Shown here: one piece after another, positions 1 through 9,761 of the stretch
Numbering within the stretch: position 1 is the stretch's first letter
Layout: every line of letters begins with the position of its first letter
Origin: Hirsutella rhossiliensis
Lineage: Eukaryota; Ascomycota; Sordariomycetes; Hypocreales; Ophiocordycipitaceae
Assembly (NCBI RefSeq): GCF_020360975.1
Contig: NW_025408673.1
Coordinates: 2,666,001 to 2,730,000, forward strand
Reading direction: 5' to 3'
Length of the DNA: 64,000 bases
Made by a program: the position numbers and the translations under genes
The notes under the pieces: generated by a model
What the model saw: the letters and a program-made list of their open reading frames with translations, nothing else
Told to the model about the DNA's origin: nothing
Database searches by the model: none

Positions 1-1454
1 AAAGGGGCTATTACTTTTATATTTAAAAGTAAGTAGGTAAATCTCTTAGATTTACTACTATTATCTTTAAGGATCTTAACTACGTTTACCTTTTCTTTAC
101 TAGTTATAGCCTCTTTTACCTTTACTTTTTTAAAGGCTAGCTAGGTCTTTTTTACTTTAGTTTAGTACTAAATTATATAATTATACTTAAAATATATACC
201 GCTATAAGACTAATACCCCCTTACTTTCTTTAAATCCTTTTCTTTACTATTACTACTACTATCTTATACTTTAGATATATTATTCCCTTTAATTTATATA
301 CTATAGCTATAACCTATAAATTATATAGTTTCTCTTTTAATTATTATATTAATAAGCTTTAACTATTTACTTTTTAATAAGCTCTATAGCTTTTCTATTA
401 TTAACGTCTTTATTAAAGCGTTTAAGATCTTAACTATAATATTAAAAGTATTATCTATACTTTTTTATAAAAAGTATATTAATAGCTATTTATAGATAAT
501 AATATCCTTATCTTAGCTATTAATATAATCTTAAAGTCGCTTTAGGTTATCGACCTTCTCTTATTTAATTCTATTCGTTTATATACTAACGTTATATAGT
601 ATTTAGATTAGCTATTAAAGGCGCGCTTTATTTAATATTATATATTACTTAATAAGGGACTAATAAATTACTTATAGATTAGTAAGATAGTTAACTAAGT
701 TCTTATAGATCTAGGTAATACTTTATTATATTTTTATTCTTATAAGAGAGATATTTTCAATATTAATTATATTCTCTCCTAGCGTTAATAAATCTAACGA
801 TTCCTTTATTACCTTACTAGTAATATAGCTTATAAGATCGTTACTTAATAAGTTATCTTTAAGATCTATCTTTTAATTATTAAAGGAGTCTCTTTTATTA
901 AGGATAGTTCCTTTATAGTCTTTCTTATTTATAGTACTAGGTCTTTACTATTAACTATTAATTCTTAATAAAAAAGTATTTTTATATACTAAGTTTAATT
1001 ATATAGTAGAAGTATAATAAAGGTAACTAAGTATATAACCTATTATAATTAAACTTACTTTTATTCTATTTTATTTAATAGCTCTTAATATATATATATA
1101 TATATAGTAGTATATTTATACTACTATTTAGTAACTTACTACTTATAGGTACTACTTAAATATATCTTAGTCTATATCTTAATAGTTAGTATTAAGCATT
1201 CTTATTACTTAGGGCTTTATACTATTCTTTATCTAGCTTTATATTATTTACGACTTTAATAATAAGTCTACTTATCTTCCGCGGGCTAGCTAACGATAGT
1301 AGTTTTATACTTACTATAGCTATAAAGTCCTTTAGGGTCTAAAACGTATAAGGCTTAGTATTATTTAAACTAAGTACTACGATAACTTCTAAGCGTAAAA
1401 GAATAACTATAGTAGATACTACTTAGTAATATATATAGAATCCTTAGGGATCTA

Positions 1455-2400
1455 AGCCTAAGCGTTATAGGCTAAAACGGGATTTAGTATTCTACTATAA
1501 GTATTATAATAACCTGCCTTATTCGACTTACGTTTCTATTATATTTCGTAACTATCTACTAAAGAGATATATAATAAACGTTACTAGTCTTAAGTTAACC
1601 TTAATTAAGAAACTATATTATAACCTTTTAAAAGACGCCTTTAATAAAGCTAAAGAGATTAATCTTATTAAGTTTTAAGGGAAAAAAAAGTAGGTTTTAT
1701 AAAAGGCAATTAATTTAAAGGCCGTAATAAAGGCTTTAGTTTAGCTTATTACTCTATAAAACCTTTTATATAACTATAAAAGTTAAGATAGTAAGTCCGC
1801 CTCTAGAAATAGTAGTCTTAGCCTATTATATTCTATAGTTACCTTATTAGGCAATCTTTAGCCCCTCTATTACTATAAAAGCTTAGGTCCTACTTAGGTA
1901 TTCCTTATATACTATAGATATTCTTCCCTTTTTTATATTAACTTAGTTATCTTTTATAACTACGCGCTATTCCTTCGCTTATTAGTTATTACTATATAAT
2001 AAGAATTACCCTTATAACTATACTTAGGAAGGCTTTATTCTTTATCCTTACTATATTTATTATAAAGCTACTAGTTACTCGAAAAACTTTCTCTTTATAG
2101 GCTTATATAATCTTAGCTTTATAACTAGCTCGCTTACTATTATCCTCTAGATTCTTACTTAGCTATATAACTAACGCCTTAATATCTCGCTAAAGGAAGA
2201 GTATAACGGATATAATATAACTAGATATATAATAGTTTAGCTATTTAAAATTACTAAATTAAGTAAAGCTACGCTATATATAATTACGAATTTCCTTATA
2301 TAGATAGGAGTAACTAAATACTATAAGCGCTAACTTCGTGCTTTAGTATTAATATTCCTTTATATATTAATTTTACCTCTCTTAGAAATATAAGATACTC
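1455..2400 (+). pseudogene. possible RIP-ruined hAT transposase N-terminus
   Basis: Read on the plus strand with RIP changes in mind (TAT as former TGT or CAT, TAG as former CAG or TGG), the frame near 1480-1570 has a spaced Tyr/Tyr pair followed by FRNYLLKRY. This resembles a BED finger in which two Cys and two His have become Tyr. A later RNLLYN-type stretch resembles the segment after the finger in fungal hAT proteins. Stops are frequent and no catalytic motif is visible. This is an inference from pattern only; another degraded repeat is possible. Confidence 0.3.
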
Positions 2401-2406
2401 TTAAGA

Positions 2407-2411
2407 GGTAG
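2407..2411. repeat. target-site duplication GGTAG, left copy (chromovirus 1)
   Basis: GGTAG directly precedes the 5' LTR and is repeated at 10230-10234 directly after the 3' LTR, fixing the element ends. Confidence 0.95.
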
Positions 2412-2880
2412 TGTTACGACCCGACCAACGGATGTTACGACCCGACCAACGGATGGCCATGACACGGGCCAGGGATGACTAACCGCTGAAGGATCACGTG
2501 ACCATGCGAAAGGTGATCGGTGGATCGCCTTACGATCAAGCGAGCGGTGCTCGACGGATCGTTCATCGATCAAGGTGATCACCTCTGTGATCACCTCCAG
2601 CACCTCGCGATCAGAGACGGGCAGTTGGGTATATATAGCTGCCCCATTTCACTCCTTTAGACTAGATAGCTCTTTAGCTTTCAACACAATCATTACGATC
2701 CCTATCACGATCTCATCTCTGATTCCGATCACTTGATTACCTGGTTACAGTCTACGGTCTACGACCTCCGACTCATCACCAACGTGACATACTTATCATT
2801 GCTCAGACCACGCCCTGTTGTATCTGCCAACATAAACCCCTCGACAGGTTTATCCCTTGGGAATATCACCGGTCGTCACA
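2412..2880 (+). repeat. chromovirus 1 5' LTR
   Basis: The LTR begins TGTTACGAC and ends GTCGTCACA, near-inverted termini with the canonical TG and CA. The first 21 bp are tandemly duplicated (2412-2432 and 2433-2453). The U3 part contains a CACGTG box near 2495 and palindromic GGTGATCACC around 2575-2600. A TATATATA element lies near 2629-2636. The 3' copy is identical apart from one T missing in the stretch matching 2651-2654. Confidence 0.95.
2629..2636 (+). promoter_or_regulatory. TATA box in the 5' LTR
   Basis: TATATATA lies about 45 bp upstream of 2676, where the transcript is inferred to start from the self-priming complementarity. The CT-rich run between them fits a fungal initiation region. 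Confidence 0.6.
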
Positions 2881-2881
2881 C

Positions 2882-2891
2882 GTTGAAAGCT
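2882..2891 (+). other. primer-binding site of self-priming type
   Basis: Two bases after the 5' LTR the sequence GTTGAAAGCT is exactly complementary to AGCTTTCAAC at 2676-2685 inside the LTR, downstream of the TATA box. There is no TGG start as expected for binding a tRNA 3' end. Tf1 of fission yeast and its relatives prime reverse transcription with the 5' end of their own mRNA in this arrangement. The priming mode is therefore inferred from complementarity, not proven. Confidence 0.65.
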
Positions 2892-2943
2892 CTTGTTCAG
2901 AACGATACCGCGTCTCTCTGAGCAATATCGCATAACTGTCAAC

Positions 2944-4029
2944 ATGCCTGCACAGCAAACTGGATCAACCAACTCGGGACACACCGTGTCGCCGCAGGAC
3001 ATGATGCGCGAAATCATCAGCCTTCGACAGGAGGTCCAAGTGCTCAGGAACGGAGGAGGCAACGGACAAGTCAGGGACATCGGAGAAGCAGTCAAACCAA
3101 AACAGCCAGGACCATTCGACGGTACTCATGGCACGCTTCGAGACTTTCTCACCCAACTCAAAGCCTACCACCGATTCTATCCGACCAAGCTCTCGGACCC
3201 AGTCGAAAAGGTACTCCACGCAGGAAATTGTTTATCTGGAACGGCACTCGCCTGGTTTGGACCCATCATGAGGACTTTCTCGACAACCAACCAGCGCGAC
3301 GAGACAACGAGACAGACGAAGTCTTTGCCAGTTTCCAAGGATTCGAAGAAGCCATTACGAAGGTATTCGGAACAACCGACGAGGAACGAGAGGCCGAACA
3401 GAAACTTCGAGAACTCCGACAAAGGATCTCAGCATCGGATTATGCTGCGAAGTTCCGTCAAGTCACCTCAAAGCTTGATTGGGACGACGAACCCCTTTAT
3501 GTCACGATTCTACGACGGACTTAAAGAAGAAGTCAAGGACGAGCTCTACAAGGAAAATCGACCTGACAACCTCTCGGACTACATTGCTATGGCAGTACGA
3601 ATCGACGACAGACAGTATGCGCGACGCCAAGAAAAGAAGCAAGGAAGAGGAAACTGGAACCCTTCCTATGGGAACAACTTCAACCGACGCGCCAACTACA
3701 AGAAGAAGCGCGAAACTCCATTGCCTACGCCCACACAACTAACCCAGGCAGGATGGACCTGGACGCAACCCAAAAAGCAAAGGAAAGTGTTTCAACTGCG
3801 GAAACTTGGACATTACTCCAAAGAATGCAGACAACCTCGCAAGGAGAAGAAAACCCACTGGGCCCCAGCCCCAGAAGGTAAGAAACACCTAAACGCTACT
3901 AACAAACAGGAACCAAAGCATGAACTCCTTAACTGGACTGCATGCTACGACGACAAATGTACGGTACACCTAAGCGACAAACAAGGTACCGGATGGTTTC
4001 AAAACCACCAAAGAGAACCCTTGCAATGA
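2944..4029 (+). CDS. chromovirus 1 Gag (frameshifted)
   Basis: The start ATG at 2944 (MPAQQTGS) has a good context; the frame is also open back to 2893. The protein has an early coiled stretch (MMREIISLRQEVQVL), then a capsid-like region (PFDGTHGTLRDFLTQLKAY). From about 3240 to 3500 the homologous reading moves to another frame (3228-3524, FASFQGFEEAITKVFG) and then returns (FYDGLKEEVKDELY), so two compensating indels scramble about 85 residues. The zinc knuckle near 3788-3835 (CFNCG, then GHYSKEC) is split across two frames by a one-base loss in an A run, leaving VFQLRKLGHYSKEC in the open frame. The end overlaps the next frame at 3942. Function by family: virus-like particle structural protein. 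Confidence 0.85.
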   Translation: MPAQQTGSTNSGHTVSPQDMMREIISLRQEVQVLRNGGGNGQVRDIGEAVKPKQPGPFDGTHGTLRDFLTQLKAYHRFYPTKLSDPVEKVLHAGNCLSGTALAWFGPIMRTFSTTNQRDETTRQTKSLPVSKDSKKPLRRYSEQPTRNERPNRNFENSDKGSQHRIMLRSSVKSPQSLIGTTNPFMSRFYDGLKEEVKDELYKENRPDNLSDYIAMAVRIDDRQYARRQEKKQGRGNWNPSYGNNFNRRANYKKKRETPLPTPTQLTQAGWTWTQPKKQRKVFQLRKLGHYSKECRQPRKEKKTHWAPAPEGKKHLNATNKQEPKHELLNWTACYDDKCTVHLSDKQGTGWFQNHQREPLQ

Positions 4030-5302
4030 TGCAACGAAGGGATTCCACGACACCGAAACAAGTCAAATTCGCAGAGACAGAATATCCCTATCCTGAAGGA
4101 GTCTCACAAGACTGGATCAGGAAGAACGGCAAACGATTCCAGGAAGACATGCGAATTAAAGACCGACAGCAAAGACGGGCAGTCTACAAACAACATAACA
4201 AAGAGGACACGGACGCAGCCCTTATGCTCACAAAACTCGGACAACAACCCGAAGAAGATCAACGGAGTGTCGACGACACAAGCTCTGAAGAACAAGAGAC
4301 ACCCGAAGAAACAGAAGACGAAAACGAACTCGCACCACCACCCTCACTACTAAGGGAAAACGCCACGATTGGAGAACACGCCCCATACTTCGAAGAATTC
4401 GAAGAGATGCTCAAAATTGGAACCCAGCAAATACCTCAAATTCTCACGGAAAACCAACAAGCTGCGATGATTCGATACCAACCGGCACCACGCGGAGGAG
4501 ACTACGCTGTGGCTATCGCCGCGGTCGACACCTTTACAGCTCTACAACGAGAATGGCAACCACGAGGAGAATTTTCAGATGACCCAAGAACAGTGCTCAG
4601 TCACGAAGAGCACAAACATATTTCATGGATCTCATGCGTCTATTTGGACTGCATGATACACTTCCAGAAGAAGGCACGACACAACGCTTTCCCAGTCAGA
4701 TTCGACGGACAAATACTTTCGAAACCCTACCTAAGCACGGAACTGGACTACTGGAAAATCGATCAACGTTACCCGAACGACCAAGTCATGTTATTGGAAC
4801 CCGATTACGGCACGCCACTTGAATGCCGCGATGATTACGGTTCTTTAACGAGATGTCTTTCGGAAACATGCAAAATCCACAAACACGCCAAAATTGGGAA
4901 TGGCACAACGCCACTCGCTCTAAGGCATCCGAACCATCTATCTTCACAAGACTCGCGCAACGAATCAGATGCGACGAAGAAGATTACAACGAATGTGCAC
5001 ACCTAAACTGCAAAGTTCACGAACACGAAAAGGCACGAGCATGGCACAAACGACACAACGGTGCACCAAAGGACTACTGGCGACACCTACGAAGGCTACA
5101 AGCTACATTCGACCAAGGAAAATTAACGCAGAAGAACTACGCGCAAAACAGAAAGACGCAGAACGAAAACTCGATTCCTGGTACGAAAACGAACAGAATT
5201 GCGAAGCACGGTACGCAATCAACTGCGAAGCAGCACAATGCAAACAACACAGCGTTGAGAAACAAGAAATCTTCGATTGGCTACAAGAAATCAGTCTCTT
5301 GA
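3942..5302 (+). CDS. Gag-protease linker with repeated CX4CX2H motifs (frameshifted)
   Basis: Two overlapping frames, 3942-5006 and 4853-5302, cover a hydrophilic, acid-rich segment between Gag and protease. Together with the neighbouring frames it holds five copies of a Cys-X4-Cys-X2-His motif: CYDDKCTVH (3943-3969), CVYLDCMIH (4635-4661), CLSETCKIH (4854-4880), CAHLNCKVH (4994-5020) and CEAAQCKQH (5224-5250). The first lies in the Gag frame and the last in the protease frame, so one ancestral polyprotein is implied. The spacing suggests small metal-binding units, a guess from the motif only. I do not recognise a named domain. Confidence 0.7.
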
Positions 5303-7170
5303 GCCCCGACACGACACCACGCGACGAAAACATAAAGAAACGATATCAACAACAAATCGAAGAAGAATACCCAAATGAAACGAATAAGGACCAGGCAAAA
5401 ACGAGGTACGCCATCTGTAAAGGGCTACAGACTGGCACGACACGACAAGATCCAAGGACCCTATGCATGGCAACGGCAAGCCATGGCAACCAAATGGTAT
5501 TGGACATCCAAATCGCGGGACATCACGTACACGCACTATTGGATTGCGGCGCGATGGGCAATTACGTTTCACCTAGAGTCATCAATCGTTACCGACTCCC
5601 ATGGAGACACAAGAAAGATCCATATGAACTCACGAATATCGAAGGAGAGGCCTTCAACTATAACAACGGAATCATTGATATGGAGATTGATCACCTCGAC
5701 ATCAATATCCAGGGCCACGACGAACGAGTCGACTTCGACATCATGGACATTGGAGAACACGACCTTGTGTTAGGGCTTCCATGGTTACAGGAGAGCAACC
5801 CACTGATCAACTGGAAAACTGGCCAGCTGCGTTGGAACGAAGACGCAAGTTTCCAAGACCAGCAGATTTGGGAGAAAGCAAAATTTTGCGATGATTTAGC
5901 CACTGAACAGGACGAAAGGGATGACCGTTCAAGCAAATCATTACGGGCTTCAGCGATACAAACGAAAACAGCAACCGAACCGGCGGACACAACAAAATCG
6001 ACTGACAAGACCCACGTACTGACCAACACGGCTGTACAACCTGGCATCCGACATAAACAGAACAAAGGACACAACAAGAAGATCCGAAGAGTTATTGCCA
6101 CTCTAAGGAAAGACCTCGAACAAATCAACAAAGAGCTCGAGTCAAGGGAAACCAGCTCTCAAAAGAAAGAACAAAGCCCACAAGACAGAATGAAGAACAT
6201 CCCACAGGAATACCGGAAATACGACAAACTCTTCAAGGAAGAACTCGAGACAGGGTTACCCGAACACAGTCAATGGGACCACGAAATTTGTCTCAAAGAT
6301 GGAAGAACGCCGACGTTCCATAAGATTTACAACCTAAACGAAAAGCAACTGCAAACGCTACGCGACTACCTCGACGAGAATCTACGAAAGGGATACATAC
6401 GAACATCAACATCCGAAGCAGGCTACCCAGTCATGTTTGTTCCAAAGAAAAACGGCAAGCTACGACTAGTTGTCGACTACAGACGCCTAAACGATATTAC
6501 AATGAAGGACCGAACACCATTACCGCTTATATCGGAACTACGAGATCGACTGCACGGCAAAAAATGGTTTACAGCCCTCGATCTCAAAGGCGCCTACAAC
6601 TTAATACGCATGAAGAAGGGACACGAATGGATGACAGCTTTCAGAACGAAATTCGGACTATTCGAATATCTGGTAATGCCATTTGGACTCACAAATGCAC
6701 CAGCTACCTTCCAACGGATGATCAACAATGTCCTACGCGAACACTTGGACATCTTTGTGGTAGTATACCTGGATGATATCCTAATCTTCTCGGACACCCT
6801 AGAAGAACACAAGGAACACGTCCACAAGGTACTCCGCGCACTTCAGAATGCGAAGTTACTGGTTGAACCAGAAAAAAGCAAGTTCCACACACAGGAAGTA
6901 GATTTCGGACACACGATCTCACCAGGAGAGATACGAATGCAACAAGACAAGATCAACTCAGTCAAAGAATGGCCAACGCCAAAGAACGTCAAGGACGTAC
7001 AAAGTTTCCTAGGATTTGCGAATTACTACCGACGATTCATCAAAGATTTCGGAAAGATTGCAACACCACTACACGACTTAACGAAGAAGGAAAAGAGTTT
7101 ACATGGGACGACAAAGCCAACGAAGCTTTCGAATGCATCAAAACGACGATTACGCAAGAACCGGTCTTAA
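4969..7170 (+). CDS. chromovirus 1 protease and reverse transcriptase
   Basis: After an acid/basic linker, the retropepsin domain centres on LLDCGAMGNY (DCG at 5542-5550) and ends with HDLVLGLPWL. The usual catalytic triplet is D-S/T-G, so Cys at the second place is odd. The reverse transcriptase follows (about 6280-6900) with VPKKNGKLRLVVDYR, TALDLKGAY, MPFGLTNAPATFQ and the catalytic YLDD at about 6767-6778. The thumb and connection (FLGFANYYRRFI) follow. The frame then slips near 7095, and the last ~25 residues are frameshift nonsense; RNase H continues in the frame of 6969-7457. The polyprotein would be cut by its own protease and act in cytoplasmic particles. Confidence 0.9.
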   Translation: MRRRRLQRMCTPKLQSSRTRKGTSMAQTTQRCTKGLLATPTKATSYIRPRKINAEELRAKQKDAERKLDSWYENEQNCEARYAINCEAAQCKQHSVEKQEIFDWLQEISLLSPDTTPRDENIKKRYQQQIEEEYPNETNKDQAKTRYAICKGLQTGTTRQDPRTLCMATASHGNQMVLDIQIAGHHVHALLDCGAMGNYVSPRVINRYRLPWRHKKDPYELTNIEGEAFNYNNGIIDMEIDHLDINIQGHDERVDFDIMDIGEHDLVLGLPWLQESNPLINWKTGQLRWNEDASFQDQQIWEKAKFCDDLATEQDERDDRSSKSLRASAIQTKTATEPADTTKSTDKTHVLTNTAVQPGIRHKQNKGHNKKIRRVIATLRKDLEQINKELESRETSSQKKEQSPQDRMKNIPQEYRKYDKLFKEELETGLPEHSQWDHEICLKDGRTPTFHKIYNLNEKQLQTLRDYLDENLRKGYIRTSTSEAGYPVMFVPKKNGKLRLVVDYRRLNDITMKDRTPLPLISELRDRLHGKKWFTALDLKGAYNLIRMKKGHEWMTAFRTKFGLFEYLVMPFGLTNAPATFQRMINNVLREHLDIFVVVYLDDILIFSDTLEEHKEHVHKVLRALQNAKLLVEPEKSKFHTQEVDFGHTISPGEIRMQQDKINSVKEWPTPKNVKDVQSFLGFANYYRRFIKDFGKIATPLHDLTKKEKSLHGTTKPTKLSNASKRRLRKNRS

Positions 7171-7558
7171 CCACCTTCGATCCAGAACGACAAATCGAAC
7201 TCGAAACCGATGCATCAGACTTTGCTCTAGGAGCACAAATCGGACAGAAGGACGATGAAGGAAGACTACGACCAATTGCATTCTACTCGAAAAAGCTACA
7301 TGGCGCAGAACTCAATTACCCCATCTACGACAAAGAATTCCTCGCAATCATTCAAGCTTTTAAGGAATTTCGACACTACCTTCTCGGAAGCAAACACAAA
7401 ATCAAGGTCTACACAGATCACAAAACATCTCACATTTCGCGACGACGCAACAATTGAACGGACGACAGATCCGATGGGCCGAATGTCTATCAGAATTCGA
7501 CTACGAAATAATCCACAGAAAAGGAACAGAAAACGGTCGAGCTGATGCCTCAGCCGAC
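7092..7558 (+). CDS. chromovirus 1 RNase H domain (split by a frameshift)
   Basis: Frame 6969-7457 gives FTWDDKANEAFECIK, then the RNase H entry ETDASDFALGAQIGQ, the conserved IAFYSKKLHGAELNYPIYDKE and KVYTDHK. Just after TDHK the frame breaks near 7430. The remainder, RQIRWAECLSEFDYEI and HRKGTENGRADA, is read in another frame up to a stop near 7540. All three parts match the Ty3/gypsy RNase H type. The domain degrades the RNA strand during cDNA synthesis; this copy is not intact. Confidence 0.8.
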
Positions 7559-7625
7559 GATCCGACTACGACACAGGAGCACCTATTGTGAAAGGACAAC
7601 TCCTTGAGCTCAACAATGAAGGAAT

Positions 7626-8873
7626 ATGCAACAACGACAGCTTAACGCAATCTTCAAGGTCAATCCAGACGAAGGCCTTACGAAGAAGATCCAACAAGCC
7701 TACGATAAGGTTGATTGGGAACCACTTCCAGTTGTTTGGGAAGATGGCCTGGCAAAGCATCAAGGAAAGATCTTTGTACCAGAAGAACTTCAGGACGAAG
7801 TTATACGCGAAATTCACGAACACCCGACACACGGACACCAAGGAATCCGGAGGACGATGGAAAGAATTCGACGAATCTACGACTTTCCACGGATGAAGAA
7901 ACGAATCAGCGAAACTATCAGAAAATGCGAACTTTGCGCACGAAGCAAAGCTGAACGACACAAGCCATACGGAGAATTGCAACCGTTACCAGTACCAAAG
8001 AAACCATGGGACTCGATAGCTTTCGACCATATCACAAAGCTACCACCGTCAAAAGAACCCATGACCAACGTCAAGTACGACAGCATATTCGTCATTACCG
8101 ACAGATTGACGAAGTACGGATACTTCTTACCGTACAAAGAAGCAAGCAACGCAGAAGAGCTAGCATATGTGTTCCTACGAACTATTGTCAGCAATCACGG
8201 ACTACCGAACGAGATTGTCTCTGACAGAGGAAGCACATTTGTGGCCAAGTTTTGGCAAGCTCTCATGGCACAATTAGGAACGAAACATAAGCTCAGCACA
8301 GCTTATCACCCACAAACAGATGGACAAACAGAACGACTCAACCAAACGCTTGAACAATATTTACGATGCTACATCAGCTACGAACAAAACGATTGGGTTA
8401 AATGGCTACCGACGGCACAACTAGCTTACAACAGCTCAGTCACAGAGACAACCAAGCTCTCACCAGCATACGCCAATTACGGATACAACCCAGAAGCATT
8501 CAAGGTCACTCGACAAGGACCACAAGCGGAACGAGCGATACTGCAAGCAGATCAGCTACGAAAATTGCATAAAGAAATGCAACAAGAACTTCAATTCGTC
8601 AGAGAACGAATGTCCACTCACTACAATCGGAAAAGATTGCAGGGACCAATCTTTCAAGAGGGAGACATGGTCTACCTCGTACGACGAAACATCAAAACAA
8701 AACGACCAAGCAACAAATTGGATTTCAAGAAACTTGGACCGTTCAAAGTCAAGAAAACCATTTCAAAAGTCAACTACGAACTTTCGCTACCAACAATAAT
8801 ACGGATATACCTAATATTTTATATCTTATTATTAGAACCAGCACCACGAAACGCCAAACCACAGGAAAATTGA
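7626..8873 (+). CDS. chromovirus 1 integrase
   Basis: The frame opens with the pre-integrase linker, then the HHCC finger (HEHPTHGHQG, later CELC). The DDE core follows with its first Asp in FDHITKLP, the second in IVSDRGSTF (about 8215) and Glu in QTDGQTERLNQ (about 8330). A GPF-type C-terminal domain follows (GDMVYLVRRN, KLGPFKVKK). The usual post-core segment reads LPTIIRIYLIFYILLLEPAP because a short stretch near 8797-8834 has CA and TG turned to TA. A frameshift near 8865 separates the ORF from its chromodomain. Integrase inserts cDNA, and the HHCC and DDE residues are present. Confidence 0.9.
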   Translation: MQQRQLNAIFKVNPDEGLTKKIQQAYDKVDWEPLPVVWEDGLAKHQGKIFVPEELQDEVIREIHEHPTHGHQGIRRTMERIRRIYDFPRMKKRISETIRKCELCARSKAERHKPYGELQPLPVPKKPWDSIAFDHITKLPPSKEPMTNVKYDSIFVITDRLTKYGYFLPYKEASNAEELAYVFLRTIVSNHGLPNEIVSDRGSTFVAKFWQALMAQLGTKHKLSTAYHPQTDGQTERLNQTLEQYLRCYISYEQNDWVKWLPTAQLAYNSSVTETTKLSPAYANYGYNPEAFKVTRQGPQAERAILQADQLRKLHKEMQQELQFVRERMSTHYNRKRLQGPIFQEGDMVYLVRRNIKTKRPSNKLDFKKLGPFKVKKTISKVNYELSLPTIIRIYLIFYILLLEPAPRNAKPQEN

Positions 8874-9060
8874 AGTCGACGACGATCAAGAATACGAAGC
8901 AGAACAAATACTGGACACAAGAAAACAAGGTCAGCAACAGGAATACCTTGTAAAATGGAAAGGATACGGACCTGAGGAAAACACATGGGAACCCACCAAG
9001 CACCTGACCCATTGTGGTTCGCTTCTCCGACAATTCAATCAACAAAGATCAACCTCCTGA
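8866..9060 (+). CDS. chromodomain at the integrase C-terminus (out of frame)
   Basis: In the frame shifted relative to integrase, the sequence reads YEAEQILDTRKQ, EYLVKWKGYGPEENTWEP, then a short tail ending in a TGA at 9058-9060. The aromatic and acidic positions (Y, W, Y, W-E-P) are those of a chromodomain. In chromoviruses this module steers integration toward heterochromatin, which fits the repeat-rich surroundings. It has no start of its own and would need the upstream frame restored to be expressed. Confidence 0.85.
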   Translation, partial: KIEVDDDQEYEAEQILDTRKQGQQQEYLVKWKGYGPEENTWEPTKHLTHCGSLLRQFNQQRSTS

Positions 9061-9539
9061 CGAAATGGGATTTTCCGGCGCCGACGAATCCCGAGCAACC
9101 CAAATTGGGCTAAGACAGAAGGAGACAACGACACCTGGGAGTACAAGGAATCCCAATCCTCGACGAAGTCCGAGGGTAACCGATCGTCGTGAGGGAAGGC
9201 GGCCGCGCCTCCTCCACTCGTTGCCGCTCCTTCTCCGCCTCTTCTTTCTCGACACGTTCCAGCTCCTCAACGTTATCGATCCCACGGAGACCGCCCGCAT
9301 CATCTTTTCAAACCATAATTTCTTTTGTTTTCGAAGGCGCAGAACCTTTCTCGGCCTCCTCAAGCTCGCGTTCGAGCTTGATGTGTTGATTTGCAATATT
9401 TCGAAGCTGTGCCGGCGATACCCCTTGACGTCGCAGCGGGAAGGTGAAGGCGCACGCATTCGACACAGCGATCAGAATCCGAAGACGACACCTGGCATTC
9501 CCGGAGTCCGCGACGCTCGCAAGCCGAGCAAGAAGGCAT
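9049..9539 (-). pseudogene. antisense reading frame with Zn2Cys6-like cluster
   Basis: On the minus strand, between pol and the 3' LTR, an ATG at 9539 starts MPSCSACERRGLREC, with CVEC following. That gives CX2C-X7-C-X9-CX2C, and a sixth Cys (SRCDVKG) follows after a one-base frame change. The next frame reads GVSPAQLRNIANQHIKL and RELEEAEK, a coiled-coil-like stretch, and the third frame RLRKQKKLWFEKMMRAV. Three frames thus tile into one plausible protein of roughly 160 residues, broken by at least two indels. I recall similar antisense-type proteins in other ascomycete repeat regions, but that is memory, not a search. The layout resembles a DNA-binding binuclear cluster plus helix; the function is unknown. 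Confidence 0.5.
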
Positions 9540-9742
9540 CGTAAGAATGTCGGGATTCGAAAGGATCGTGGAAAGCAGGACACCACAACGGATGGACGAC
9601 GAGGCCTTGGCCCTTTCTTGAAACACGGTCAGACGGCATGACGGACCATGATGAAGGAAGAAGAAAGGAACGGCACACACTCACGCAGGAAATGACCAGG
9701 ATATGCGACACGGCGGCTAAAGCAGGTCTTGAGGGCAAGACC

Positions 9743-9756
9743 AAGGGAGGGGGAGA
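9743..9756 (+). other. polypurine tract of chromovirus 1
   Basis: A 14-base purine run (AAGGGAGGGGGAGA) ends five bases before the 3' LTR, the expected place for the plus-strand DNA primer. Confidence 0.8.
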
Positions 9757-9761
9757 CCTGA

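Larger units (their letters stand above)
1..2411. other. RIP-degraded AT-rich DNA, left flank of chromovirus 1
   Basis: The stretch is dominated by TA steps and nearly lacks CA and TG dinucleotides, the footprint of RIP acting on both strands. All frames are full of TAA and TAG stops. Apart from a possible hAT transposase remnant near its right end, nothing can be named with confidence. The chromovirus at 2412 inserted into it, so 10235-10568 is its direct continuation. Confidence 0.75.
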
